Source: Nitzschia sp. DOCU1
Taxonomy: Eukaryota; Bacillariophyta; Bacillariophyceae; Bacillariales; Bacillariaceae
NCBI GenBank assembly: GCA_951394045.1
Contig: OX595986.1
Location: 4,431,534 to 4,495,533, forward strand
DNA length: 64,000 bases
Reading direction: 5' to 3'
Part shown: positions 40,132 to 48,872 of the stretch, one piece after another
How the letters are laid out: the number at the start of each line of letters is the position of its first letter
Position numbering within the stretch: position 1 is the first letter of the stretch
The notes under the pieces: generated by a model
The model's input: the letters and a program-made list of their open reading frames with translations, nothing else
What the model was told of the DNA's origin: nothing
Database searches by the model: none
Position numbers and translations under genes: made by a program

Positions 40132-41463
40132 ATGAGTTTGGTCCCTGTTTTTGTCGTAGCCCTTGTGTTGTTGGTGCAACCGCGGGAAACGACGAGTTGG
40201 CAGCAAGGGGGGAACGCACGAAAGGTCTCGACTACCGAAAGTGCTCTCGGGGCAGTCAAAAGTCGAGTAACGGAATCTCGTGCACCGCTACACGACGCTG
40301 ACTGCGCCATTAATCTGGGCTCGGAGAATACTGGTTCGAGCAGCCTTACATCGATTGGCGTGCACTCTCCAGGCGAGATATCTCAATATTACAGTCGAGA
40401 TTCCAATGACAAAGATACGGCACCAATAGCCGACAAGGACGGATTGCGTCGAAGGCTGAAAGAACGTTACGCAGCCCGTCGAAGAAAAGATTTTGCTCGA
40501 GTGGACGACCTCGATCGGATTCTCCTGGTCGACTTTGGTGTTCGAGTCTATGATGATCCTAATGTTTGGACGCGCCAAATCCATGAGCCCCCCATAGCCT
40601 ACCTGCGGCAGCGAGAGCGAAAGAAACTAGAAAAAATGAAGCAGCTTTATGGTCCCGCGGGACATCCCTACCAGCGCATTGGAGGGCTCATCGACAGGAT
40701 CACTTGCTCCTTGTCCATGACGGAAATTCATGCGCTGCTGTCACAAGTACAGCTCCATCGAAACGAGGGGCGTCACGAAGATGCCGATGCTGCCCTATTC
40801 GAGCTAGAGCTACATGGTGTTCACATATGCGATATGACAAAGAGTTGGAGGGCAGACGGCAGAGCAGACTTTCCGATTGGCGAAAAGCCAAATCGTGGAT
40901 ATGGTGGGGCGCCGTCATATCAGCTGTTGGAGGTTTCAGTAGCGTCGGACTTGCCAGCAACAACTAGAACCAGAGTAGAGCAGCTTGTTTCCGAAAGAGC
41001 AGAGTCCTTGGTGCGAGAGGAAGATGAGAGGGCACTTTTTCTGGCCCTCGAACTGTTTTGTACATACAACGTGGGCGTCGACGATAATTCATGTTCCTAT
41101 AGCTTCCAACCGCTAAGTGATTTTTCGGAAACGGCATGGTCGGCACCAACGCTATCATCTCTAATGGATGGCCTAACACAGGCTTTTGATCATACTTCCG
41201 TCATTCCTCCATTATTTCTATCATCCGTCGGTTGCCGTGGAGACGAACAAACCAGATACTCCGCGTCGGCTCGGACAAGAATGTTACCCTCAAATTTGCG
41301 ACGGAGAGTCGAAGATCTAGTCGCCGAACGAAAAATTAAGATGGAAGAGAACAAAATGCTGGAAGCCGACGCCATCAAGAACGAATTGCAAGCCACCTAT
41401 GGTGTTGTGGTCGACGTGAAAACACAACAGGTGAAGCCAATTAGGTTCGATGATCAAGCATAG
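40132..41463 (+). CDS. Unknown protein with four CysRS-like helical modules
   Basis: 443 residues. The N-terminus is a hydrophobic signal-like segment (VPVFVVALVLLV) without a clear ASAF motif. The body holds four related modules of about 40 residues (about 109-145, 198-240, 278-318, 390-430) of the form ER/RR...(A/E)D.L...EL...GV.V.D, for example RRRKDFARVDDLDRILLVDF and AERKIKMEENKMLEADAIKN. This pattern resembles the small C-terminal helical domain of cysteinyl-tRNA synthetases, but no synthetase catalytic domain is present. It is likely secreted, membrane-bound or plastid-directed. The function is unknown. Confidence 0.7.
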   Translation: MSLVPVFVVALVLLVQPRETTSWQQGGNARKVSTTESALGAVKSRVTESRAPLHDADCAINLGSENTGSSSLTSIGVHSPGEISQYYSRDSNDKDTAPIADKDGLRRRLKERYAARRRKDFARVDDLDRILLVDFGVRVYDDPNVWTRQIHEPPIAYLRQRERKKLEKMKQLYGPAGHPYQRIGGLIDRITCSLSMTEIHALLSQVQLHRNEGRHEDADAALFELELHGVHICDMTKSWRADGRADFPIGEKPNRGYGGAPSYQLLEVSVASDLPATTRTRVEQLVSERAESLVREEDERALFLALELFCTYNVGVDDNSCSYSFQPLSDFSETAWSAPTLSSLMDGLTQAFDHTSVIPPLFLSSVGCRGDEQTRYSASARTRMLPSNLRRRVEDLVAERKIKMEENKMLEADAIKNELQATYGVVVDVKTQQVKPIRFDDQA

Positions 41464-41597
41464 CTAATTACGAATTAAAGTAAATACGAAGTACTAGAAT
41501 GGAACAAACTCCTGGAAGATGCGAAAAGCTGCGATGGCAAGAGCTGTCTTTTCTCTAGTGATGCACCAATTCGCGATTTGTGCTGTTGTTTGTCACT

Positions 41598-42645
41598 CTA
41601 GCCGAGCCCCAAAAGGCGGGAAATATGCTGCCGCATACTCGGGTCTAGATTAGTCACCTTCAACTCAAGACTATCCAAAGAGTACAAAGACAATGATTTG
41701 TGGTCCAACGACTGCACAAACAAGTCATTGCTGCAAAGGGCCCCATTCTCGACGTCGTCTCGCAGGAAACGTCGTTCCCCGAAATCGACTTGCAAGGCCA
41801 CCGGAAGTCTTGTACCATCCGACAAGATCCAAGCCCAAAGCGCAAATGTTGAAAAGGTGTTTCTTGTCCCAGTAGTTGTTTACGTGCAACATCCATCGAT
41901 GCTTTTCGTTGTACCTTTTCACTTGCCGACAGTGGTTGTTGAGTCGGTCGGTGCGCCCGGCTCCACAAGTGGTAGCAAACTGTTTCAGCTGGAGCATAGC
42001 CGTCGTAGCCGCCGGTCCAAAGAAAAAGCCAGCCGCAATGAGCGGGGATGGTACCGGATCGGTGCGTGGATTCATCAATCTGCCCCGTTGACGTAAAAGC
42101 CCGCAGTCATCAAACTTCCAGGGGACCAATAAAGTTCCTCTGGTTTCGTTTGGAACCCTGTTTGGCAACGTGTATCCGATAGGGTACGTCGTCAGAACGA
42201 CTCGATCGTCGCCGCGCTGATTCACCAGACGCTGATGTTGTTGTATCAAGTACGTATCCCAGTTTTGTCGAAGACGCATGTGCGAATCAAATTGCAAAAC
42301 ATAGTCTTCACCCCGATGTAAGGATTGGCACAAAGCCCGAGCATAGCAAGGACCGGAAGCATCTCGGGCCGCCATTTGCAAGTAGCGAATCTGCTTTGGA
42401 TAATGTTGCTGGATACAATCTTGGAGTTGTGACCAAATATGAGTATCTTGATTCTCGCCCCATTGCTCTGGGTCTTTCTTGATGCCGACAGAAACTCCTA
42501 CTCCAAACGTCAATCAATCTCATCACACGCATGATGTGCGCCTCGGGATCTTGCAGTGGAAGCCTCCATGGAGCAATGCCAAATCCAAGGGGCAACTTCG
42601 ATGACAGGATCGACAGTGACAACATTGTCGTCGTTTTCAGACGGG
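41598..42645 (-). pseudogene. GT60-type (GlcNAc, Skp1-Gnt1-like) glycosyltransferase, apparently frame-broken
   Basis: The central open frame (42513-41725) has GT60 hallmarks: MAARDASGPCYARALCQSLH, then EDYVLQFDSHMRL-x3-WD with the DxH metal site, and SPLIAAGFFFGPA. No Met-initiated frame supplies the N-terminal Rossmann strand. A plausible piece (APWRLPLQDPEAHIMRVM) lies in another frame upstream, short of the usual spacing. At the 3' end, near 41850, the frame again seems to switch to one reading ALQVDFGERRFL and on to the stop at 41598. Two frame breaks suggest decay or a damaged allele; missed introns are less likely because no good splice pairs were found. It lies about 260 bases from a piggyBac insertion. 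Confidence 0.55.
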
Positions 42646-42929
42646 GCGCCCTCAAGAAGGAGCATAAGCACGAGAAGATGCCGAGGACTCAGATGGAAAA
42701 TATTGATGGATCGCGACGCAAAGTCGTTCTGGCTCTGACTGGGTTTACGCTTGAGCTTGCATGATGATTCGTTGATTTTGGCATACCCGAACAATTCATC
42801 ACTACTCGCACCAATGACGGCAAATATTCAAACTCTTTCAGTGGCCATGTTCTAAAAACACTTGCCCCGAAGGATCCAAGAGGTCAATATCGATAGGATG
42901 TATTAACCCCAATCAGGGTCAGGCCGTTT

Positions 42930-43005
42930 ACAGACGATATAGCGTCCATAAAAAATCGTCTATTAAAAATTTAGCTGTCTGTTAACTTCTTTATAGACGA
43001 TTTTT
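42930..43005. repeat. Left subterminal palindromic repeats of the piggyBac element
   Basis: A degenerate copy (ACAGACGATATAGCGTCCAT, 42930-42949) of the 20-bp right-end palindrome is followed by a perfect 13-bp inverted repeat. AAAAATCGTCTAT at 42951-42963 pairs with its complement at 42993-43005. These may be transposase binding sites or promoter elements of the accessory gene. Confidence 0.75.
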
Positions 43006-43139
43006 CTTAACCCATCCTTATCCCATCTTAACTCGTCTTAACCGAGTACTGACTTTTCACGTACCCCCTCTCCCTCCGACGCAAAAATCCTTCCACCAAT
43101 GCCGCTTCCACAAATCGCAACTTTTCATCCTGGTGCACG

Positions 43140-43835
43140 ATGTCTTCCAACATGAATGATCGGTCGTACAACCCCTACGGCATGGACTTTCTCGGTGCCG
43201 TAGAGTACGATCCGGACGTCGAACCCGATCCGATGGACGCCAAGGTTGCAGCGGCGATCCGGCTCTCGAACGAAGAGCAGAACCGTCGCACTGGTAAGAA
43301 TGAGACCCTGGATAGGATCCAGGTTACCAACATCGGAGGCAACATTCGCATGTTCAGCGAGCCGGGTCCTGACCCTCGGTTTATCACCTTCGACTTCCCC
43401 GACGAGATAACCGAGGAGGATGTTGTGGCTTTTCAGTTGTACTTGCGCAACTCGGGCAAGTTTTCAGCTGGCGCAACCTTGCCTCCAATCGATCAACCTG
43501 CTCCAAGCACCGCCACCACCGCCGTCCTTGCTGAGAAGCCATGCGACTATTGTCGACAGACCCCTTGCTTTGTGAACCAGGTTGTCGAGGGTACGGGTGG
43601 TAAGACCATGTTCGAGTTTATCATCGCCGGCAAAGGCGACGAACTCAAGGAACAGGGTGTGCCGAATCACGAGATTCGCCACGCCCTTTATCGCGATGCA
43701 ACTACCTTTATCAACGGTTATCTCGGTAAGGGTAAACGCAAAAAACTGCCTGTGTGCGTCGAGGGCGAGATTCGCGATTGTTTCCCATCAAAAGATGGTG
43801 TCTACACAGGGTTCAAGAAAGGTTTCTTGAACTAG
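43140..43835 (+). CDS. Accessory protein of the piggyBac element, unknown
   Basis: 231 residues, soluble, with no signal peptide. The N-terminal half is acidic and probably disordered. The C-terminal half starts with a tight Cys motif (PCDYCRQTPCF, about 134-144) and continues with NHEIRHALYRDATTFINGYL, GKGKRKKLPVC and FPSKDGVYTGFKKGF. The compact ending and the Cys spacing suggest a small metal-binding or DNA-binding domain. I do not recognise a named family. It sits wholly inside the TTAA boundaries and converges on the transposase, so it probably travels with the element. It may help transposition or regulation, which is inference. Confidence 0.75.
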   Translation: MSSNMNDRSYNPYGMDFLGAVEYDPDVEPDPMDAKVAAAIRLSNEEQNRRTGKNETLDRIQVTNIGGNIRMFSEPGPDPRFITFDFPDEITEEDVVAFQLYLRNSGKFSAGATLPPIDQPAPSTATTAVLAEKPCDYCRQTPCFVNQVVEGTGGKTMFEFIIAGKGDELKEQGVPNHEIRHALYRDATTFINGYLGKGKRKKLPVCVEGEIRDCFPSKDGVYTGFKKGFLN

Positions 43836-43883
43836 TAGTCCTCTCCTTTAATAGTAGTATTACTATTCTAGTTTATACAGTAA

Positions 43884-46800
43884 CTATTGAACTTTTTTCT
43901 TCTTCTTCACCGGTCCGTGTAGTACCCTTAGTTGTACTAGCACCGGGTGTGACCTCTTCGGTCTTTTGCTTTTTCCACCCCAAATCTCCTGGCCTACTTC
44001 ACTTCTTACTATGTCGTGGCACGACATCGACTCTGGAAACAACTCGTGGATCTTCCTTTTCGTCGAGAGAAGATGTTCATGGGTGTTGACTCCGCAAGTC
44101 AGGCAGTGATAGACCGCCTTTCGGGTTCCCGCCGTCTTCTCCTGTGCAAAATTCGCGTCTGTTTTACAGACGATGCATCTCCCGCCCGCCCCTCTTACCT
44201 CTACTAGTTTGCATTTTGTTGCAACGTTCGTAGTCGCCGTTGGTGCAACGTTCGTAGTCGCCGTCGTCCCCTCCTGTACCACTGCGAAGGGCATTGGACT
44301 GTTCAGTAGGTCGTCAGCCACCCAGTGATAGAATTCGTGGCGTTTCAAGTGCACCCTGTTAAGGTTTGGGCATTCGATCCTAGACATGTTCCACGCAATG
44401 TGAGAATTCAGCATCATGCAATCGACCACTGACAAGAAACTTCGCTTATACCATTTTTGAAAATGGCCTTTTCTCGCGAAGCCGCCATTGTGCAACCTTT
44501 GCTGGTCGCCCTTGTCCACCCCGAACATCGTTTGATGATAGACCTTCAGCGGACGGGGAACAGGAAGAATGCGCAATGTTTTTCCATCTTGTCGCCTTGT
44601 TTCTTCGATGTTTAAATCAAGAATCGTCGTGCAGAGGCGGACGACCTTGTTGTCTCGCCATTGTAGGCAGACGACCTCGTTCGCCTTGTCGAATGCGATC
44701 ACCATGTCGCCTCGTTCGCTCTTGTTCTTCTCCATTGTCAACACTTCCTTCGGCCATCCCGTCCTGTTCTGTCTTGTCGTACCGGTGCTGAGGATGCCGC
44801 AACGCTCTCTCAATATAATCGCCAGCTCGGGGCACATGTAGCGATTGTCCATCGCTATGCATCGACGACCGTGTAGGGAGTCGTTCGCGATTCCAGTCTC
44901 CATGACGGCATTCACTACTGCCTTCTGCGTTGGCGGCAGCCCCTTGGCAGTTGGATGGATATAGTTTTCTGCCGGATTTTTGCCTTGGTATACATCCATG
45001 TGGTAGATTGCATACGACTTAGCATCGGCAAGGATGAAGAAATCGACTCGAAACTTCTGCGGCTTGTCCTTGTTGTATTGTCGTACAGGACAAAGCCGAC
45101 TTCTGCATCCGACACCGCCCTCGTCAAAGGTCAAATTTCCCGATGGAACGAAAGTAGCCTTCGATGCAACGTTGAGTTGGTTCAAAACCTGCCGAAGTTG
45201 GTAGCACTTGTCGCCGCCGTAGCCTGCCACTTTGTTCATCGGATGGAAGGCACCCCTGATTTGCTTGAAACGATTGAGCGACATGTATTTGCTCGCCCAG
45301 CCCTTCGAGTCGCCGATCACTTTTGTCTTCCTGTCGGTGCCGTGTCCTGTATGCAGAACCCAGTCCTCATTCCGAAAGTACGCCGTGTACCCACCACCGT
45401 CCTGTTCCTTGAGCGAGATTTTTAACATTATGCCGAAGAAGCGCTTCATCTCCCACTCGTCGACGTTGACCCACTTTTCCTTGCAATATGTCAGATTCTT
45501 GTCGCATTTCGGCTTGATGTAGACATGAAAATAATCATTCGTCTCGGCGCAAAGCTTCCGGACGAACTGGGGAGTGAAGCCACCACAAATCTCAAAGCAC
45601 TCAGTTGGCGTGCTAAACGACTCTGCCACGCCAGGTCGCAAGCCAGAAGGACCATCGTACGGCTGGGGTAGATCGCCCAAGACCTTCCCACCGTCAACCA
45701 CTTCGAAGTTCCAAATGATGTTCTTCACAAGTTCGGCGACAGCTCCTGGGGCCTCGTTGTTCGACTTTCTTTTCAACCATTCTTTGTCGTCATTGTCGGT
45801 TAGGCTACCGTCATCCGAGTCTTCGTCCATTTCTTCTAAGTTCACGATTTCTGGGATCGACACCCAAGCATTATCCTCCTCATCCAATGTTCCATCGTCT
45901 GTAGTTGAGTCAGCGACTGACGATTGGTTCGACCGAGTGGAACGGGTTGCCACTTGTTGCTCTTGGTCGCGATTTGAATGAGTCAACGTAGACAATGAGT
46001 CGGCAGCAGTCATCAGACTTGCGCGAGCGTAGAATCGAATGGGTGTCGCAGCCACAATTGGATCCTCTTGTTGTTGTGTAGCTGTAGCACCGGCAGCAAC
46101 GCCGGTCGTAGGTGTGGCCGCGAGTGGATTCCCAGGGAAGGACAATCGCAAAAGGTTGGGAATTCCTGCTGCTCCAACCTTGTTATATTCGTCAATAGCT
46201 ATATGGAATAGCTCCTTCGTGGCATCGTCATTTGGGTACCATGAACGTAACAACTGTCTGTCCACAGTTGGCGGCATGCCGATGGAATGTTTCGTCCAAT
46301 CCACACGGAAACGCCCACCATTCTTGACTCTGTTGGGGCATTCCACAATGACCCCAACTAGAAACCCATTGACACCTTCAACTGGCGTGCCATTGACTGA
46401 AAATAACATGGATCCCGCAAGTAGTTTCTTTCCGGAGTACCGGTAGCGTTTGCGTTTGGGCTCGGTCTCTTCCGTTGTACCCACGGTTTGAACATTTGGA
46501 GCAGGAGGCTGCGGCACCGCGCCGGCAGAATCGTTGGGTTGCACCATCGGCGAGGCGTTTGCTTGATGATTATCAGGCTCCGCCATAGGCGATGAGGGTG
46601 GCGTCGCTCGTAGACTATCAGGATGAGTGTCTGGTGCTATTTCAGCGCGAATTGTCGAATTTGTAACAATAGTTTGGCCACCAGTAACTCGGGCCATGTA
46701 GTCATGAGTCGTAAATTGCGACACATCAATCTCCTTCCGTACTATCTCCCCTTGGAGAGGGGATGAAGGACAGGAAAATTGAAGATCCACAGAGTTCAGG

Positions 46801-46910
46801 GAGCCGACGGACATGGTGGTCGTTCTCAAGTTTTGAAATTTTGATGCCGACAGGTGAAATTTCGAGTGGTGCTGGTGCAACGGTATACCGGATTGAGGCG
46901 AGGCGGTCAT
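43884..46910 (-). CDS. piggyBac-like transposase (DDE_Tnp_1_7), full length
   Basis: 1008 residues from the ATG at 46910 (GTG upstream; 46814 is another Met). After a roughly 400-residue acidic N-terminal extension comes the DDE transposase core. The catalytic Asp candidates are FDEGG (about D596), AMDNRY (about D688) and GVDKGDQ (about D799), the last being the piggyBac signature. A C-terminal cross-brace-like zinc finger (CIVCKTD at about 912, HCLTCGVNTHEH at about 935) and a Lys-rich end (KKKKKVQ) complete it. No stop or frameshift interrupts it. piggyBac enzymes cut and paste at TTAA. The extension is longer than in insect piggyBac (about 600 residues) and contains a segment (FLVGVIVECP...FRVDW) of unknown role. 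Confidence 0.9.
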   Translation of the reverse strand: MTASPQSGIPLHQHHSKFHLSASKFQNLRTTTMSVGSLNSVDLQFSCPSSPLQGEIVRKEIDVSQFTTHDYMARVTGGQTIVTNSTIRAEIAPDTHPDSLRATPPSSPMAEPDNHQANASPMVQPNDSAGAVPQPPAPNVQTVGTTEETEPKRKRYRYSGKKLLAGSMLFSVNGTPVEGVNGFLVGVIVECPNRVKNGGRFRVDWTKHSIGMPPTVDRQLLRSWYPNDDATKELFHIAIDEYNKVGAAGIPNLLRLSFPGNPLAATPTTGVAAGATATQQQEDPIVAATPIRFYARASLMTAADSLSTLTHSNRDQEQQVATRSTRSNQSSVADSTTDDGTLDEEDNAWVSIPEIVNLEEMDEDSDDGSLTDNDDKEWLKRKSNNEAPGAVAELVKNIIWNFEVVDGGKVLGDLPQPYDGPSGLRPGVAESFSTPTECFEICGGFTPQFVRKLCAETNDYFHVYIKPKCDKNLTYCKEKWVNVDEWEMKRFFGIMLKISLKEQDGGGYTAYFRNEDWVLHTGHGTDRKTKVIGDSKGWASKYMSLNRFKQIRGAFHPMNKVAGYGGDKCYQLRQVLNQLNVASKATFVPSGNLTFDEGGVGCRSRLCPVRQYNKDKPQKFRVDFFILADAKSYAIYHMDVYQGKNPAENYIHPTAKGLPPTQKAVVNAVMETGIANDSLHGRRCIAMDNRYMCPELAIILRERCGILSTGTTRQNRTGWPKEVLTMEKNKSERGDMVIAFDKANEVVCLQWRDNKVVRLCTTILDLNIEETRRQDGKTLRILPVPRPLKVYHQTMFGVDKGDQQRLHNGGFARKGHFQKWYKRSFLSVVDCMMLNSHIAWNMSRIECPNLNRVHLKRHEFYHWVADDLLNSPMPFAVVQEGTTATTNVAPTATTNVATKCKLVEVRGAGGRCIVCKTDANFAQEKTAGTRKAVYHCLTCGVNTHEHLLSTKRKIHELFPESMSCHDIVRSEVGQEIWGGKSKRPKRSHPVLVQLRVLHGPVKKKKKVQ

Positions 46911-47006
46911 GACATGACCTACACAAAATCGCACGAGCTTTCCACTGGTCGTGTCGGTTTTGTCGAGAAATGGATTTACCAGGAGATAAGAGGAGAAGAA
47001 GTTTTA

Positions 47007-47055
47007 ATAGACGCTATAGCGTCTGTAAAAAATTAACAGACGCTATAGCGTCTGT
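47007..47055. repeat. Right subterminal pair of 20-bp palindromes in the piggyBac element
   Basis: Two copies in tandem: ATAGACGCTATAGCGTCTGT (47007-47026) and the perfect palindrome ACAGACGCTATAGCGTCTGT (47036-47055). They lie 15 bases or more inside the right TTAA. The spacing and symmetry fit a dimer-binding site. Confidence 0.85.
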
Positions 47056-47073
47056 AGAACTAATTGGCGTTAA

Positions 47074-47379
47074 AAATAAAGACCTTCGACGAGCATCGGC
47101 CAAAACATCGAGTTTGCGACGGAGAGGTATGATACCAGCAGGTACATCGTATTCGCGAGATGACGACTGCCTGCGCTTTGATATTCGATTCACCACTCTA
47201 AACAAAAGTGGGCCATAATGTACTCTCGAGGTGGCAGATTCACAACAACAAATAGGCCCCACCGCAGACGAGGGTTGAAAAATCCCTTCGCAATCGAGTT
47301 CAAATACCACACCGGGTCTTGGTTCTTCATCATGCCATAACAAAATGCGGACCCCAGTTTGCCTGAACCCACGTGCCTA
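47074..47379 (-). pseudogene. Host reading frame split by the piggyBac insertion
   Basis: On the minus strand an open frame from about 47379 to the TTAA reads coding-like protein (GVVFELDCEGIFQPSSAVGP, then YDVPAGIIPLRRKLDVLADA). It runs into the element. If the element is removed with one TTAA, the same frame stays open on the other side (42902-42848) for about 19 codons to a natural stop, reading LLDPSGQVFLEHGH. A TAG just upstream of 47379 suggests an intron acceptor there. No family was recognised. A shorter overlapping frame at 47190-47450 is less convincing. Confidence 0.5.
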
Positions 47380-47648
47380 ATTCTCCTTAATAAGGAGCAA
47401 GGAATGAAACCATCGCCATATTCTTCTATTACAAGAATGTTGAGAACCAACTTTGTTCTAGGGCTATTAGAAATTCGGTATCAGGGTTAGTGAATCACAG
47501 CAGATGACTTCGTGATACTTAAATCTTTTGCTGTCACTTTGAATCTCGGGAGCACAACAATCCCGCGAGAAACTATTGTACGCCCGTCCCAAAACATTCT
47601 CCCGTGCAGGTTTCCCCGAAGGTTAATTAACTTCTGGAGGATTCGATT
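47380..47648. other. Intergenic or upstream part of the disrupted gene
   Basis: 269 bases between the disrupted frame and the PRXL2-like start. Further exons of the disrupted gene could lie here on the minus strand, but none was defined. Confidence 0.35.
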
Positions 47649-48757
47649 ATGCTCACAAATCAACAAACGTGCAGAAGTGTTGTTACCAACTCTAGCGAAA
47701 AGCAGAAAAAGCATTCTCAAACAATGGCAGCATGCATTAATATGGCCGGTCTAAGGACCAGCACGGAGGGAAGCGGATTCGTTTGGCCATTGTCTCCTCG
47801 GTCCAAGGCACGACGAAGCGCTCGAAACTCCATTCAAAAACAAACGAAATCGTTGGATGAAACTGCCCTGACAGTGAGACAACGAAGCGAGACCGAAAGG
47901 AGCTCGGATTTCTTGAATATCCCTTTGCCCCTCAGCGAGCAAGAAGGCACCGGCAGTGAATCTACGGATACATCGTCTGTTCTTTCCATTCCCGAGTCCC
48001 TTTTGAAAAGTCTACCGCGCCTTTACAATGCAGAGCTTGCCCCCATTGATCTAAAGTTTGGCATGGTCCGTGAAGAGGTTTACCGTCTCAGCGTTTCTCG
48101 TGCAAGCAGAAAGGTTACTCGAGAAGCTGTTATGAAGAACGCTCCAAAGGCTTTGGCTTCTATCTGCTTCGTGGTGAAGCGTCCAGGTACGTTTGAATAA
48201 CAGGGTATTGGAGGCGTTTTTTGTTTACATAAGAGTTTGAAACTAACCTTGACTTCATCTTAGGCTGCGTTCTATGTCACGAGCAGGGAAGAGCTCTCGC
48301 TGAACTGGTTTCTGATTTCCAACATAATCAGGTGGCTGCCTGGGCAGTTATCAAAGAAATCGACGTCGACAACGAAGGTTTGTTGACGCTTTATCAAAAG
48401 TACTTCAAGTTTCCCTTTTTCCGCGATCCCAGGCTTGCCCTGTATACCGCTTTGGGGGAAAGAAAAGTAGGCATTGTCCCAAACCCATTCAAAATCTTCA
48501 AGCGCTACCGGGAGATCAGGAACCGTTTGAAAGAGAAGAACATCGAAGGAAACATCCTCGGAAAAGGCGAAGGAATGATCTTGGGTGGCGTGATCGTGTT
48601 TGATCGCCGGGGCCACATCCGATATGCTCATCAGGAGCAATTTGGTCGCGAGCTTCCTTCAGACGAAATCCGGGCGGCGTTGAAACAAGTTGTCAACGAA
48701 GAAATCAGCAGGCGTAACGGGGACGCCTCCTCTTCGAGCGAATTCATAACGAAATAG
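47649..48757 (+). CDS. PRXL2 (FAM213/AhpC-TSA-like) thioredoxin-fold protein, two exons
   Basis: Exons 47649-48186 and 48264-48757 (77-nt intron, GTACGT...TCTTAG) give 343 residues. The splice rebuilds the redox motif: KRPG|C-VLC-HEQGRALAE, a CxxC at about C181-C184. WAVIKEIDVDNEGL, YFKFPFFRDP, NIEGNILGKGEGMILGG-x-IVFD and HQEQFG follow, the PRXL2A/B layout. These proteins are peroxiredoxin-like and implicated in redox control or prostaglandin-F synthesis in animals. The 160-residue N-terminal part is Ser/Thr-rich and not conserved; a later Met (47724) could also start it. The compartment is not obvious. Confidence 0.85.
48187..48263 (+). other. Intron of the PRXL2-like gene
   Basis: 77-nt intron, donor GTACGT and acceptor CATCTTAG. 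Splicing creates the Gly codon just before the CxxC motif. Confidence 0.9.
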
Positions 48758-48872
48758 CCCTATATGAACAAACTACAGGGACAGGGCTCATAGGGGGAAT
48801 ATCTAGCCATATAGAACGTGAAGTCAGGACCCAGTGTTGCATAGAATCATTTTTAAAATATGCATCTCCCGT

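Larger units (their letters stand above)
42903..47073. mobile_element. piggyBac-type DNA transposon, about 4.16 kb, TTAA-flanked
   Basis: The element lies between TTAA at 42903-42906 and TTAA at 47070-47073, the piggyBac target duplication. Its ends are inverted and imperfect: TTAACCCCAATCAGGG on the left against CTAATTGGCGTTAA on the right (9 of 12 matching bases inside TTAA). It carries a 1008-residue piggyBac-like transposase on the minus strand and a 231-residue second gene on the plus strand, tail to tail with a 48-bp gap. Subterminal palindromes occur at both ends. Intact reading frames and matching TTAA sites suggest recent insertion. Confidence 0.85.

Noticed and set aside
43016..43042. 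Additional TTAA-like sites (TCTTAACTCGTCTTAACC) as element boundaries
   Set aside because: They lie inside the element between the left palindromes and the accessory gene; only 42903-42906 and 47070-47073 carry matching terminal inverted sequence.
47190..47450. Overlapping minus-strand ORF next to the transposon
   Set aside because: It stops before the TTAA and looks less protein-like than the frame that stays open across the insertion site.
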